A stretch of 5,754 nt of DNA from an uncultured Brevundimonas sp. (GCA_946481405.1 CAMLNY010000104.1:1-5754), one strand, 5' to 3'. Shown: positions 1 through 5,553, counted from the stretch's first letter. A program made the numbers and translations. Notes: a model not told the origin generated them from the letters alone.

Positions 1-184
1 CAATCCGAAGGACGATCACGACCATACGTTTGGCGTCTGGACCTTGCCGCCGGTGCGGACCTCGGCGGCCCGCGAAGGCGTCGCCACCGATCGCGCCGAG
101 CCCCTGACCGAGGCCGAGCGCGCCGAATACGACGCCATTGGCGAGAGCGACCGCATGACCCTGCGTTTCCGCAAGCCCGGCTGA
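1..184 (+). CDS. C-terminal end of predicted class I SAM-dependent methyltransferase (partial)
   Basis: This is the last 60 codons of a gene that begins before the window; the reading frame starts at base 2 and ends at TGA 182-184. The visible tail contains DHTFGVWTLPP and ends IGESDRMTLRFRKPG. It lines up along its whole length with the end of the next gene, which has DHPFGVETLPP and IGESDRMTLKFRKPE. The two are therefore paralogues in tandem. By that homology it belongs to the predicted methyltransferase family of COG4798 type. The SAM-binding part and any signal peptide are outside the window, so export and activity cannot be judged. No strong terminator follows the stop. A 7-bp stem with a 10-nt loop (233-256) lies in the 95-bp gap but lacks a T-run. 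Confidence 0.85.
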   Translation, partial: NPKDDHDHTFGVWTLPPVRTSAAREGVATDRAEPLTEAERAEYDAIGESDRMTLRFRKPG

Positions 185-196
185 GGCGGCAAGGCT

Positions 197-225
197 TTGA
201 CGGCATTGGCGAACCTCTCTATCCC
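197..225 (+). promoter_or_regulatory. Possible Caulobacter-type housekeeping promoter for the second methyltransferase gene
   Basis: TTGACGG at 197-203 matches the TTGACGS -35 described for the Caulobacter housekeeping sigma factor. Fourteen bases further, TCTATCCC (218-225) is a partial match to the GCTANAWC -10 element. In sigma-70 terms it reads TTGACG, 17 bp, TATCCC. Transcription would start near 231, leaving about 49 nt of leader before ATG 280. The -35 is good and the -10 weak. It would let the second methyltransferase and the hydrolase be transcribed without the upstream paralogue. Confidence 0.35.
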
Positions 226-279
226 AACCCCTTCCGGGACGGCGTTGCTTCCCGGACGACGGCCGGCTGGGGAGATTTG

Positions 280-1188
280 ATGCGGGATCAGACGCGGATC
301 GGGCGAACGGAACCCTCGCGTCGGGCCATGCTGGCCGGCGTCGGCGTCGTGCTCCTCGCCGGCGTCGCCGCCTGCGGCCGCAAGGAGGAGAAGGCCGGAC
401 CCGAGGCGCCCGCCGGACCGCCGGAAGGGTCGCTGGAATGGGCCATTCAGGGGCCGTGGCGCGCCGCCGACCGGCCGCGAGACATCTATCGCCATCCGCT
501 GGAGACGCTGCGCTTCTTCGGTCTGCAGCCGTCGATGACGGTGGTCGAGTTCTGGCCCGGCAGCGGCTGGTACACCGAGATTCTGGCCCCCTATCTGAAC
601 AAGGGGGACGGCGAATACTACGGCGCGGGCTTCGCGACGGGACCGGGCGCCGATCCGGCCCAGGCGGCCCTGACAGCCAATTTCGAGCGCCGCTTCGGCG
701 AGGACCGTCGTCTGTACGGGGATGTGAAGTTCAGCGCCTTCGGGGCGGCGACGGGGCCGGTGGCGCCGGCCGGAACCGCCGACATGGCCCTGTTCATGCG
801 GAACATACACGCCTGGATGGCGGCGGGCATTGCCGAGAAGGCCTTCGCCGACGCCTATGCGGCCCTGAAGCCCGGCGGAATCCTCGGCGTCGAGCAACAC
901 CGGCTGGCGCCCGATCAGGATCAGGATCCGGCCGCCGCGAACGGATATGTGCAGGAAGCGTTCGTCAAACAGCTGGCGGCCGAGGCAGGCTTCATCTTCG
1001 TCGCGGCCTCGGAGATCAACGCCAATCCGGAAGACACCAAGGACCATCCGTTCGGGGTTGAGACCCTTCCGCCGCGCCTGTTAACCGCCCCGCAAGGCGA
1101 AACGCCCGATCCCACGTTCGACACCGCCAAATACCGCGCGATCGGCGAGAGCGATCGCATGACCTTGAAGTTCAGGAAGCCCGAGTGA
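280..1188 (+). CDS. Exported class I SAM-dependent methyltransferase-like lipoprotein
   Basis: This is a 302-aa predicted methyltransferase, COG4798-like; the substrate is unknown. ATG 280 is chosen over the TTG just before it because GGGGAG (269-274) sits five bases upstream. Residues 13-32 read S-R-R-A-M-L, a hydrophobic stretch, then V-A-A-C. This is a twin arginine with a lipobox, predicting lipidation at Cys32 and membrane anchoring outside the cytoplasm. A Pro/Ala/Glu-rich linker follows. The Rossmann-type glycine motif is VVEFWPGSGWYTEIL (88-102). Further family marks are D168 in DMALFMRNIHAW, LKPGG (196-200) and GVEQHR with His207. Then comes the SEINANPEDTKDHPFG segment and a tail shared with the upstream paralogue. 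Its stop overlaps the start of the hydrolase gene, so the two are probably cotranslated. Family membership is well supported. Methyl transfer outside the cytoplasm is doubtful because SAM is not expected there. Confidence 0.88.
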   Translation: MRDQTRIGRTEPSRRAMLAGVGVVLLAGVAACGRKEEKAGPEAPAGPPEGSLEWAIQGPWRAADRPRDIYRHPLETLRFFGLQPSMTVVEFWPGSGWYTEILAPYLNKGDGEYYGAGFATGPGADPAQAALTANFERRFGEDRRLYGDVKFSAFGAATGPVAPAGTADMALFMRNIHAWMAAGIAEKAFADAYAALKPGGILGVEQHRLAPDQDQDPAAANGYVQEAFVKQLAAEAGFIFVAASEINANPEDTKDHPFGVETLPPRLLTAPQGETPDPTFDTAKYRAIGESDRMTLKFRKPE

Positions 1189-2210
1189 ACCGCGCCGCCG
1201 CCTTCGCCGCCAACGCCCCACTGATGGGAGTCCCGGGCGCCGCCGCCCCGCCCGGAGGGGTCGGCGAATGGTTCCGGGGAGCCGGAGGCCTGCGTCTGCG
1301 CGCCGCCTTCTGGACGCCCTCGTCGCTGGTGGCCCAGACGCCGCGCGGCACGGTGGTTCTGAGCCCCGGCCGGACCGAACCGATCGAGAAATATTTCGAG
1401 CTCATCGGCAATTTCCTCGCGCGCGGCTGGTGTGTGCTGGCCCACGACTGGCGAGGTCAGGGCCTGTCGGCCCGTCTGCTGCCCGATCGCCTGAAGGGTC
1501 ACGCGCGCGCGGTGGAGGAGTTCCAGGACGACTACGCCCGGCTGCTGGACGCCTTCGAGGCGCGCGCGCCCAAGCCGTGGATCATGGTCGGCCATTCCAT
1601 GGGCGGGGCGCTGAACCTGCTGTGCCTCGAGGCCGGTGAGAAGCGGTTCGCCGGCGCGGTGCTGTCCAGCCCCATGCTGCGCATCAAGACCGGCAAGCGG
1701 TCGATGTGGTCGGTCAAGCTGGCGGTGCGCTGGAACGTGCGCCACGGCAAGGCCGGGGACTTCGTGCTGGACGATCCCGACGATCCCTTCGACCACACCT
1801 TCGAGAAGGACGCCCTGACGTCCGACGAGACCCGCTACGAGCTGTGGCGTCAGCAACTGTACGCCTGCCCGCATCTGGCGGTCGGCGGCCCGACCTGGGG
1901 CTGGCTGGCCTTCGGGATCGATGCGGGCGAGCGGGCGCTGAAGCCCAAGGCGCTGAAATCGGTGACCATCCCCTGCACCATCGTGCAGTCGGGCGACGAC
2001 GACCGGGTCTGGAAGCAGACGAACCGCTGGGCCGCCAAGCGGCTGGGCCGCGGCCGCTACGTCGAGGTCGATCGCGCCAAGCACGAGGTCATCATGGAAA
2101 CGGACGATCTGCGCGCCGTCTTCCTGACCGAGTTCGATGCGATGGCGGACTACGTCTCGCCGGCCAGCGATCTGGCCCCGCCGAGAGCGGAGGCCGACGC
2201 GGTCGCCTGA
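1185..2210 (+). CDS. Alpha/beta hydrolase, monoacylglycerol lipase / lysophospholipase-like
   Basis: This is a 341-aa serine hydrolase of the Hydrolase_4 / PldB-like group (COG2267), which usually cleaves monoacylglycerols, lysophospholipids or similar esters. Visible family marks are DWRGQG (about 88-93), the nucleophile elbow GHSMGG with Ser138, the acid in SGDDDRV (most likely Asp273) and the histidine in AKHEVIMET (His300). The triad is therefore complete and in the usual order. The GTG start at 1185 shares GTGA with the stop of the methyltransferase gene and is preceded by AGGA (1174-1177), which supports it over the ATG at 1224. No signal peptide or transmembrane segment is evident, so a cytoplasmic enzyme is likely. 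The N-terminal 28 residues are Ala/Gly/Pro-rich and probably unstructured. Coupling to the methyltransferase suggests a shared role, perhaps in lipid turnover, but this is inference. The exact substrate cannot be read from sequence. Confidence 0.9.
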   Translation: MNRAAAFAANAPLMGVPGAAAPPGGVGEWFRGAGGLRLRAAFWTPSSLVAQTPRGTVVLSPGRTEPIEKYFELIGNFLARGWCVLAHDWRGQGLSARLLPDRLKGHARAVEEFQDDYARLLDAFEARAPKPWIMVGHSMGGALNLLCLEAGEKRFAGAVLSSPMLRIKTGKRSMWSVKLAVRWNVRHGKAGDFVLDDPDDPFDHTFEKDALTSDETRYELWRQQLYACPHLAVGGPTWGWLAFGIDAGERALKPKALKSVTIPCTIVQSGDDDRVWKQTNRWAAKRLGRGRYVEVDRAKHEVIMETDDLRAVFLTEFDAMADYVSPASDLAPPRAEADAVA

Positions 2211-2219
2211 GCGACCGCG
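2198..2219. terminator. GC-rich hairpin enclosing the hydrolase stop codon; possible bidirectional terminator
   Basis: CGCGGTCGC (2198-2206) and GCGACCGCG (2211-2219) form a perfect 9-bp stem around the four-base loop CTGA. The loop contains the TGA stop of the hydrolase. After one mismatch, two more pairs are possible (2195-2196 with 2221-2222). The hairpin lies between converging genes, 22 bp short of the stop of the minus-strand lipoprotein. Neither side has a T-run, so it is not a classic intrinsic terminator. It could be a pause or factor-dependent end, or protect the 3' end of the mRNA. Confidence 0.45.
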
Positions 2220-2241
2220 CCGACACCCTCTGAATCGGGCC

Positions 2242-2799
2242 TTACATCGGGCGCGTGACGCTGCCGCCGATATTGGCGATCACTTCGCGCGCGTCGAAGG
2301 CGTTGGCGTCGCCCGAGGGCTTGGCGCCGCGACCCATGATGATCTCGGTCGTCGCCTCGTAGCGGTCGATCTGGCGGACATCGAAATCGTCGCGGCCCCA
2401 GAACGGGTCGTTCCAGCGGCTCCAGCCACGCGGGCCGTAGTAGCGCCAGGACGGTCCCCAGAAGGGGCTGTAGCGGTCGAAGAACGGGTCGCGGTAGCCG
2501 AGCGACCGGTAGCTGGTGTCGCGATCGGTAGCGCGGTTGACCGTCGAGAACCAGTCGTAGCCACTCTCGGTCGTCAGCTCGGCCGCGCGCAGCAGCAGGC
2601 CCATCTCGACCTGTTCGCGCGAGGTGACCGAATTGCCCGAGAAGGTGACGCGGTAACGGTCGTTTTCAAGCCGCTGTTCGGCATAGCCGCCGCGCTGGCC
2701 GTTGTAGCCCTGGGGGGCGTAGGCGGTGGAGGTGGCGCAGGCGGCCAGGGTCAGGGCCGAGGCGGCGACCACCGCGAGAGATTTCAAGGAAGGGGTCAT
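2242..2799 (-). CDS. CC0125/CC1285-like lipoprotein, probably general-stress controlled
   Basis: This 185-aa protein has a lipoprotein signal peptide: Lys6, a hydrophobic stretch, and lipobox L-A-A-C with Cys21. Residues about 49-84 form the recognisable core, YRVTFSGNSVTSREQVE then LLLRAAELTTESGYDWF. This pattern resembles the Caulobacter CC0125/CC1285 lipoprotein family, whose function I do not know. Residues about 97-140 are rich in Trp, Tyr, Phe, Arg and Asp (SPFWGPSWRYYGPRGW, NDPFWGRDDFD), and the C-terminal part EATTEIIMGRG is more regular. The ATG at 2799 has GGAG six bases upstream. The gene follows the LysE exporter gene on the same strand but is separated by 84 bp containing its own EcfG/SigT-type promoter. 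It is therefore best read as a separate unit making an envelope lipoprotein under stress. The lipoprotein call is firm, the family name moderately firm, and the role unknown. Confidence 0.87.
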   Translation of the reverse strand: MTPSLKSLAVVAASALTLAACATSTAYAPQGYNGQRGGYAEQRLENDRYRVTFSGNSVTSREQVEMGLLLRAAELTTESGYDWFSTVNRATDRDTSYRSLGYRDPFFDRYSPFWGPSWRYYGPRGWSRWNDPFWGRDDFDVRQIDRYEATTEIIMGRGAKPSGDANAFDAREVIANIGGSVTRPM

Positions 2800-2842
2800 T
2801 GGAGGCTCCGAAGGGGAGGCGGAAAATCCGTCATTTCACCTG

Positions 2843-2867
2843 AACGTTGCATGAACAGCGCCGTTCC
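2843..2867 (-). promoter_or_regulatory. EcfG/SigT general-stress promoter of the lipoprotein gene
   Basis: Read on the minus strand, GGAAC (2867-2863) is followed by a 16-base spacer and CGTT (2846-2843). This exactly matches the GGAAC-N16/17-CGTT promoter known for the alphaproteobacterial general-stress sigma factor (EcfG; SigT in Caulobacter). Transcription would begin near 2836, giving a leader of about 37 nt with GGAG correctly placed before ATG 2799. The site is intergenic, 18 bp beyond the end of the LysE gene and correctly oriented. Confidence 0.7.
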
Positions 2868-2883
2868 CCGGCCACACAAGCCC

Positions 2884-3522
2884 CTATAATCGCGAGACAA
2901 TCAGGGCCGCGGCGATGAGGAGCAGAGAGCCGACGAAGACGCCGAAGCCGCGGCGGAAACGAGGTTCGCCCATCCGCCGCGCCAAGGCGGCGCCAGCCAG
3001 ACCGTAGGCGCTCATGGTCAACACGTCCATGCCGATGACGGCCGCCGCGAACAGGGCCAGCTGGGGCGCGGCCGGGCGCTCCACGTCAAGGAAGGGCGGC
3101 AGGACGGCGGTGAAGAAGAGCACGGCCTTGGGGTTGGCGATCTGGACCAGAAAGCCGTCGACGAAGGCCGGACGGCGAAGATGGGTCCGGCCCTCGGTCG
3201 AGATGTCGATCGCAGCCGGGGCGAAGGCCGAGCGGATCGAGGACACGCCCAGCCAGGCGACATAGACGGCGCCGGCGATGGCGATCAGACGGAATGCCTC
3301 CGGAAAGGCGGCGACGAGGGCGCCGAGACCGAGAGCGGCCGCGCCGAACCAGACCAGGGTCGCGACATTCATCCCCGCGACGGCCAGCAGGACCGCCGCC
3401 TTGCCGCGCTCCATGCCCGTGGCGATCGAGAACAGGTTGGCGGGCCCCGGGGTGACGGCCATCACCGCCATAACCCCCAGAAACACCAGATAAAGATGCG
3501 GATCGACCGGCAGCGGGCTCAC
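2884..3522 (-). CDS. LysE/RhtB-family amino-acid exporter
   Basis: This 212-aa inner-membrane protein belongs to the LysE/RhtB translocator family, which exports amino acids or related metabolites. Its length is normal for the family. Family marks are TPGPANLF in the first membrane segment (24-31), a glycine-rich second and third segment, GAVYVAWLG (about 84-92) and the loop ANPKAVLFFTAVLPPFLD (about 129-146). About six hydrophobic segments are visible, ending in LLLIAAALIVSRL. I chose the GTG at 3522 because it overlaps the TGA of the protease gene as GTGA, which suggests translational coupling. A GTG at 3534 would add four residues and overlap by 16 nt. Neither start has a good ribosome-binding site. 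It is the last gene of a three-gene unit with the protease and DUF350 genes. The substrate cannot be told from sequence. Confidence 0.88.
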   Translation of the reverse strand: MSPLPVDPHLYLVFLGVMAVMAVTPGPANLFSIATGMERGKAAVLLAVAGMNVATLVWFGAAALGLGALVAAFPEAFRLIAIAGAVYVAWLGVSSIRSAFAPAAIDISTEGRTHLRRPAFVDGFLVQIANPKAVLFFTAVLPPFLDVERPAAPQLALFAAAVIGMDVLTMSAYGLAGAALARRMGEPRFRRGFGVFVGSLLLIAAALIVSRL

Positions 3523-4349
3523 GTCGACAGGCACACCACCTGGGCGACGCGCAGGTCGCGGCGCAGGTCGTCGGCGACCCGACCGTAGTTGTCCACGGTG
3601 ATCGGCTCGCCCAGCAGCTGTTCGTCCGGCCGCTGCTCACCGCGGATGGCGGGGCCGAGGGTGTCGGGCGCGGTGGTGTAGAGCCGGCCCCGGCGCGGGG
3701 CCTCGGCGATGGTCAGGGCGACGACGCGGCCCCTGCGGTCCAGCACGGGGGCGCCGGACAGGCCCGCCAGCGTGCCCTCCAGCCCCGAGGTCCGGCCGAC
3801 CTCGGCCCAGGCCAGGACGGGCTCGTCATGGGCGCCGCGGCCCCGGACCTTCAGCATCTCGCGACCCAGCAGGCGCGACGTCACCTCGCCGGGCCGGCCC
3901 TGCGGGAAGCCCGGGTGGAAGCCGCGCTGGCCGACATGGAGCGGGGTGGAGGTCGTGACCGGCAGGGCGGGCGGGCCGCCGGCGGTGATCAGGAGGGCGA
4001 TGTCGGCGCGGGGCGACAGGCGCACATCGGCCGCCACGGCCCGGCCGCCGCCGACCACGAGGGCCGGCTTGCGGCAACCCTCGACCACATGGCGCGCGGT
4101 CAGCCAGCGGCCGCGTCCGGCGATGGAGAAGGCGGTGCCGGCGGCCGGCTGGAACGGGCTTTCGGGCGCAGTGACGGTCACCGACGGATCGAAGGGGGTG
4201 ACCGGCCCCAGAAGGGCGCCTTCCACCTCGTCCGGCGGGGGCGGGGCGGGCGGGGCGTCGGCGTTCTCGCGCCGGGCCAGGGACACGACGACCAGGGCCA
4301 GAACCACGCCGGAATAGATCACCCAGTCGGGCGGACGCGGAAAACCCAT
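3519..4349 (-). CDS. Membrane-anchored trypsin-like serine protease
   Basis: This is a 276-aa protein of the trypsin/HtrA-like fold. One N-terminal membrane segment (about 9-25) is followed by a Pro/Ala/Asp-rich linker (28-43), then the protease domain. The catalytic triad reads His87 in LTARHVVEGC, Asp116 in RADIALL and Ser198 in AGLSGAPVLD. The nucleophile context GLSGAP departs from the common GNSGGP, though G-x-S-G-x-P is kept. No PDZ domain follows, so it is not a DegP-type protein. Only two cysteines remain, Cys92 beside the active-site histidine and Cys273 near the end; they might pair if the domain is periplasmic. Two arginines just after the membrane segment make the topology less clear than usual. 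The gene starts at ATG 4349, six bases after the DUF350 gene, and its end overlaps the LysE gene by 4 nt. Protease activity is likely and the target unknown. Confidence 0.85.
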   Translation of the reverse strand: MGFPRPPDWVIYSGVVLALVVVSLARRENADAPPAPPPPDEVEGALLGPVTPFDPSVTVTAPESPFQPAAGTAFSIAGRGRWLTARHVVEGCRKPALVVGGGRAVAADVRLSPRADIALLITAGGPPALPVTTSTPLHVGQRGFHPGFPQGRPGEVTSRLLGREMLKVRGRGAHDEPVLAWAEVGRTSGLEGTLAGLSGAPVLDRRGRVVALTIAEAPRRGRLYTTAPDTLGPAIRGEQRPDEQLLGEPITVDNYGRVADDLRRDLRVAQVVCLST

Positions 4350-4355
4350 CGGGGC

Positions 4356-4799
4356 TCAGCCTGTCAGGGCGGCGGCGAGGATCAGGGCGGTCGCCAGCTT
4401 GGCCGCGACCAGCAGCACGGCTGCCGAGATCTCGCCCTCCTGAATGCGTTGGGGCAGGCCGGTCAGGACCAGATCGACGATGCGGAAGGCCAGCAGCTGG
4501 AGCACGAGCGTCGCCAGACCCCACAGGGCGATGTCCGCCACCGAGGTCGAGACCGACATCGACACCGCCAGCGGAATGGCCAGACCCAACAGGACCCCGC
4601 CGAAGGCGACGCCGGCGGCGGCGTTGCCCTCGCGGATCAGGGCGACCTCCTTCCACGGGGTCAGCAGGGCGTAGATCACCGCCCCCGCGACCAGCAGGCC
4701 GAAGGTCACGACCAGATGTACGATCAGGACGGGGAAGCCGCTGGCGAAGGCCTGAACCTCGGGGCTCGACAGGGTGTCAGACAGGGACGAGGGGGCCAT
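4356..4799 (-). CDS. DUF350 family membrane protein
   Basis: This 147-aa small inner-membrane protein has four hydrophobic segments at about 22-46, 63-83, 88-113 and 124-145. It matches the DUF350 (YjfL-like) plan of two related two-helix halves. Each half carries an acidic/small-residue motif before a membrane segment: IREGNAAAGVAFGGVLLG in the first and QEGEISAAVLLVAAK in the second. ATG 4799 is used; there is no clear Shine-Dalgarno sequence before it. It is the first gene of the DUF350-protease-LysE unit, with only 6 nt to the protease gene. The molecular function of DUF350 is not established. In other bacteria it is found beside membrane-stress genes, so a role with the adjacent protease in envelope upkeep is possible but inferred. 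Confidence 0.87.
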   Translation of the reverse strand: MAPSSLSDTLSSPEVQAFASGFPVLIVHLVVTFGLLVAGAVIYALLTPWKEVALIREGNAAAGVAFGGVLLGLAIPLAVSMSVSTSVADIALWGLATLVLQLLAFRIVDLVLTGLPQRIQEGEISAAVLLVAAKLATALILAAALTG

Positions 4800-4843
4800 G
4801 GCGGGGCGGACGCGATCTCACCGACGGAACGAAAGCAAAACTG

Positions 4844-4872
4844 CTTGCCCGATTGCCGCCCCAATCCGCAAG
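4844..4872. promoter_or_regulatory. Imperfect palindrome in the divergent DUF350/mutT intergenic region
   Basis: CTTGC-CC-GATTG (4844-4855) faces CAATC-C-GCAAG (4862-4872) across the six-base centre CCGCCC, giving ten paired positions with an uneven bulge. It lies 45 bp before the DUF350 start and 67 bp before the mutT start, inside the only divergent promoter region of the window. It could be an operator for a dimeric regulator or a hairpin in a leader. No regulator gene is present in the window. The rest of 4800-4938 shows no convincing promoter on either strand. Confidence 0.3.
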
Positions 4873-4938
4873 GTCGCGGCGGACACACTGAATGACCAAT
4901 GATTGCAGCGGCGTTACGCGAACGGCTATCAGCGGCCC

Positions 4939-5349
4939 ATGTCCGAACCGCTCCCCACTGTTCTCGTCGTCGCCGTCGCCCTGATCGACCCGGACGGACG
5001 CGTCCTGATCGCCCAGCGGCCGGAGGGCAAGGCGCTGGCCGGTCTGTGGGAGTTTCCGGGCGGCAAGGTCGAGCCGGGCGAGCGGCCCGAGGCGGCTCTC
5101 ATCCGCGAGCTGCACGAGGAGCTGGGCATTGACGTCAACGAGGCCTGTCTCGCTCCGTTCGTGTTCGCCAGCCACGCTTACGATTCGTTTCACCTGTTGA
5201 TGCCATTGTACCTTTGCCGGCGCTGGTCCGGCGTGGTCGTCAAGCGCGAGCACGCCGCCCTGGCCTGGGTGAAGCCGAACAAGCTGTCGGACTATCCCAT
5301 GCCGCCCGCCGACGCTCCGCTGGTCGCCTGGTTGCGCGACCTTCTTTGA
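4939..5349 (+). CDS. mutT: MutT-type Nudix hydrolase, (d)NTP pyrophosphohydrolase
   Basis: This 136-aa enzyme probably hydrolyses oxidised nucleoside triphosphates such as 8-oxo-dGTP to the monophosphate, preventing mutation; it is cytoplasmic. The Nudix box is complete at 42-64: Gly42, five residues, Glu48, seven residues, then REL-H-EE-L-G-I, with the metal-binding Glu57, Glu60 and Glu61. Other MutT features are the strand VLVVAVALIDPDGRVLIAQRP, the LWEFPGGK loop (36-43) and a late Trp in CRRWSG. The length is typical of MutT. I chose ATG 4939; a TTG at 4903 would add twelve residues (QRRYANGYQRP) that lie outside the usual domain. There is no good Shine-Dalgarno sequence before 4939. The Flp pilin gene starts 23 bp after its stop and may be partly cotranscribed. 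Nudix specificity is hard to infer, so another nucleotide substrate is possible. Confidence 0.92.
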   Translation: MSEPLPTVLVVAVALIDPDGRVLIAQRPEGKALAGLWEFPGGKVEPGERPEAALIRELHEELGIDVNEACLAPFVFASHAYDSFHLLMPLYLCRRWSGVVVKREHAALAWVKPNKLSDYPMPPADAPLVAWLRDLL

Positions 5350-5360
5350 GGTTTCGCCCG

Positions 5361-5368
5361 AGGGAGGG
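5361..5368 (+). promoter_or_regulatory. Strong ribosome-binding site of the Flp pilin gene
   Basis: AGGGAGGG lies four bases before ATG 5373. It is the strongest purine-rich site in the window and fixes the pilin start, fitting a highly expressed structural protein. Confidence 0.7.
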
Positions 5369-5372
5369 CCGT

Positions 5373-5549
5373 ATGACGACCCTGATCCGCCGGTTCCTGA
5401 ACGACGAGCGCGGCGCCACCGCCATCGAATACGCCCTGATCGTGGGCATGATCTTCCTCGTCATCGTCGGGGCCGTCAGCCTGTTCGCCTCCAAAGCTAC
5501 GGGCACGTTCGACAAGGTCTCGACCGCCGTGAGCGCCGCCACCGGCTGA
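5373..5549 (+). CDS. Flp family type IVb pilin
   Basis: This 58-aa prepilin resembles the Flp/PilA subunits of Tad pili, which build thin adhesive fibres. The short basic leader MTTLIRRFLNDERG ends at Gly14, the expected prepilin-peptidase cleavage point. The mature protein starts ATAIEY, with the conserved Glu19 and Tyr20 (positions 5 and 6 after cleavage). One hydrophobic helix follows (ALIVGMIFLVIVGAVSLF, about 21-38), then a short soluble tail. Length and layout are normal for the family. The upstream ribosome-binding site is strong. The visible neighbours are mutT and an unknown secreted protein, not tad/cpa assembly genes. It may therefore be an extra pilin whose assembly genes lie elsewhere, or the start of a locus beyond the window. 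It resembles Caulobacter PilA, but I do not assign that symbol. Confidence 0.93.
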   Translation: MTTLIRRFLNDERGATAIEYALIVGMIFLVIVGAVSLFASKATGTFDKVSTAVSAATG

Positions 5550-5553
5550 CCGC

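Noticed and set aside
233..256. 7-bp stem (TCCGGGA/TCCCGGA) with a 10-nt loop between the two methyltransferase genes, considered as a terminator
   Set aside because: No T-run follows and the loop is long. It lies downstream of the possible promoter, so a terminator here would cut its own transcript.
16..1047. Long minus-strand open frame (343 codons) opposite the methyltransferase genes
   Set aside because: It is Arg/Gly-rich with no recognisable motif and lies antisense to well-supported genes. At this GC content, antisense frames stay open by chance.
921..2084. Minus-strand open frame of 387 codons opposite the hydrolase
   Set aside because: It spans two real genes on the other strand, and the hydrolase has a full catalytic triad. 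The antisense product has low-complexity composition and no domain.
2820..2830. CGGA-AAA-TCCG mini-hairpin in the lipoprotein leader, considered as a riboswitch or thermosensor
   Set aside because: Only four pairs, and it does not include the ribosome-binding site. A leader of about 37 nt is too short for a known riboswitch.
2137..2889. Plus-strand open frame of 250 codons over the lipoprotein gene
   Set aside because: It starts inside the hydrolase and is Val/Ala/Arg-rich. The minus-strand gene has a lipobox, ribosome-binding site and promoter, which this lacks.
4821..4845. GGAAC at 4825-4829, considered as a second EcfG/SigT promoter, toward mutT
   Set aside because: No CGTT follows at 16-17 bases.
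3828..4895. Plus-strand open frame of 355 codons across the protease and DUF350 genes
   Set aside because: It is Gly/Gln/Arg-rich with no domain and runs across the junction of two recognised minus-strand genes. It is a shadow of their codon bias.
5182..5186. GANTC sites (here and at 2232-2236), considered as CcrM methylation-dependent control
   Set aside because: One is inside mutT and the other between convergent genes. Neither is in a promoter.
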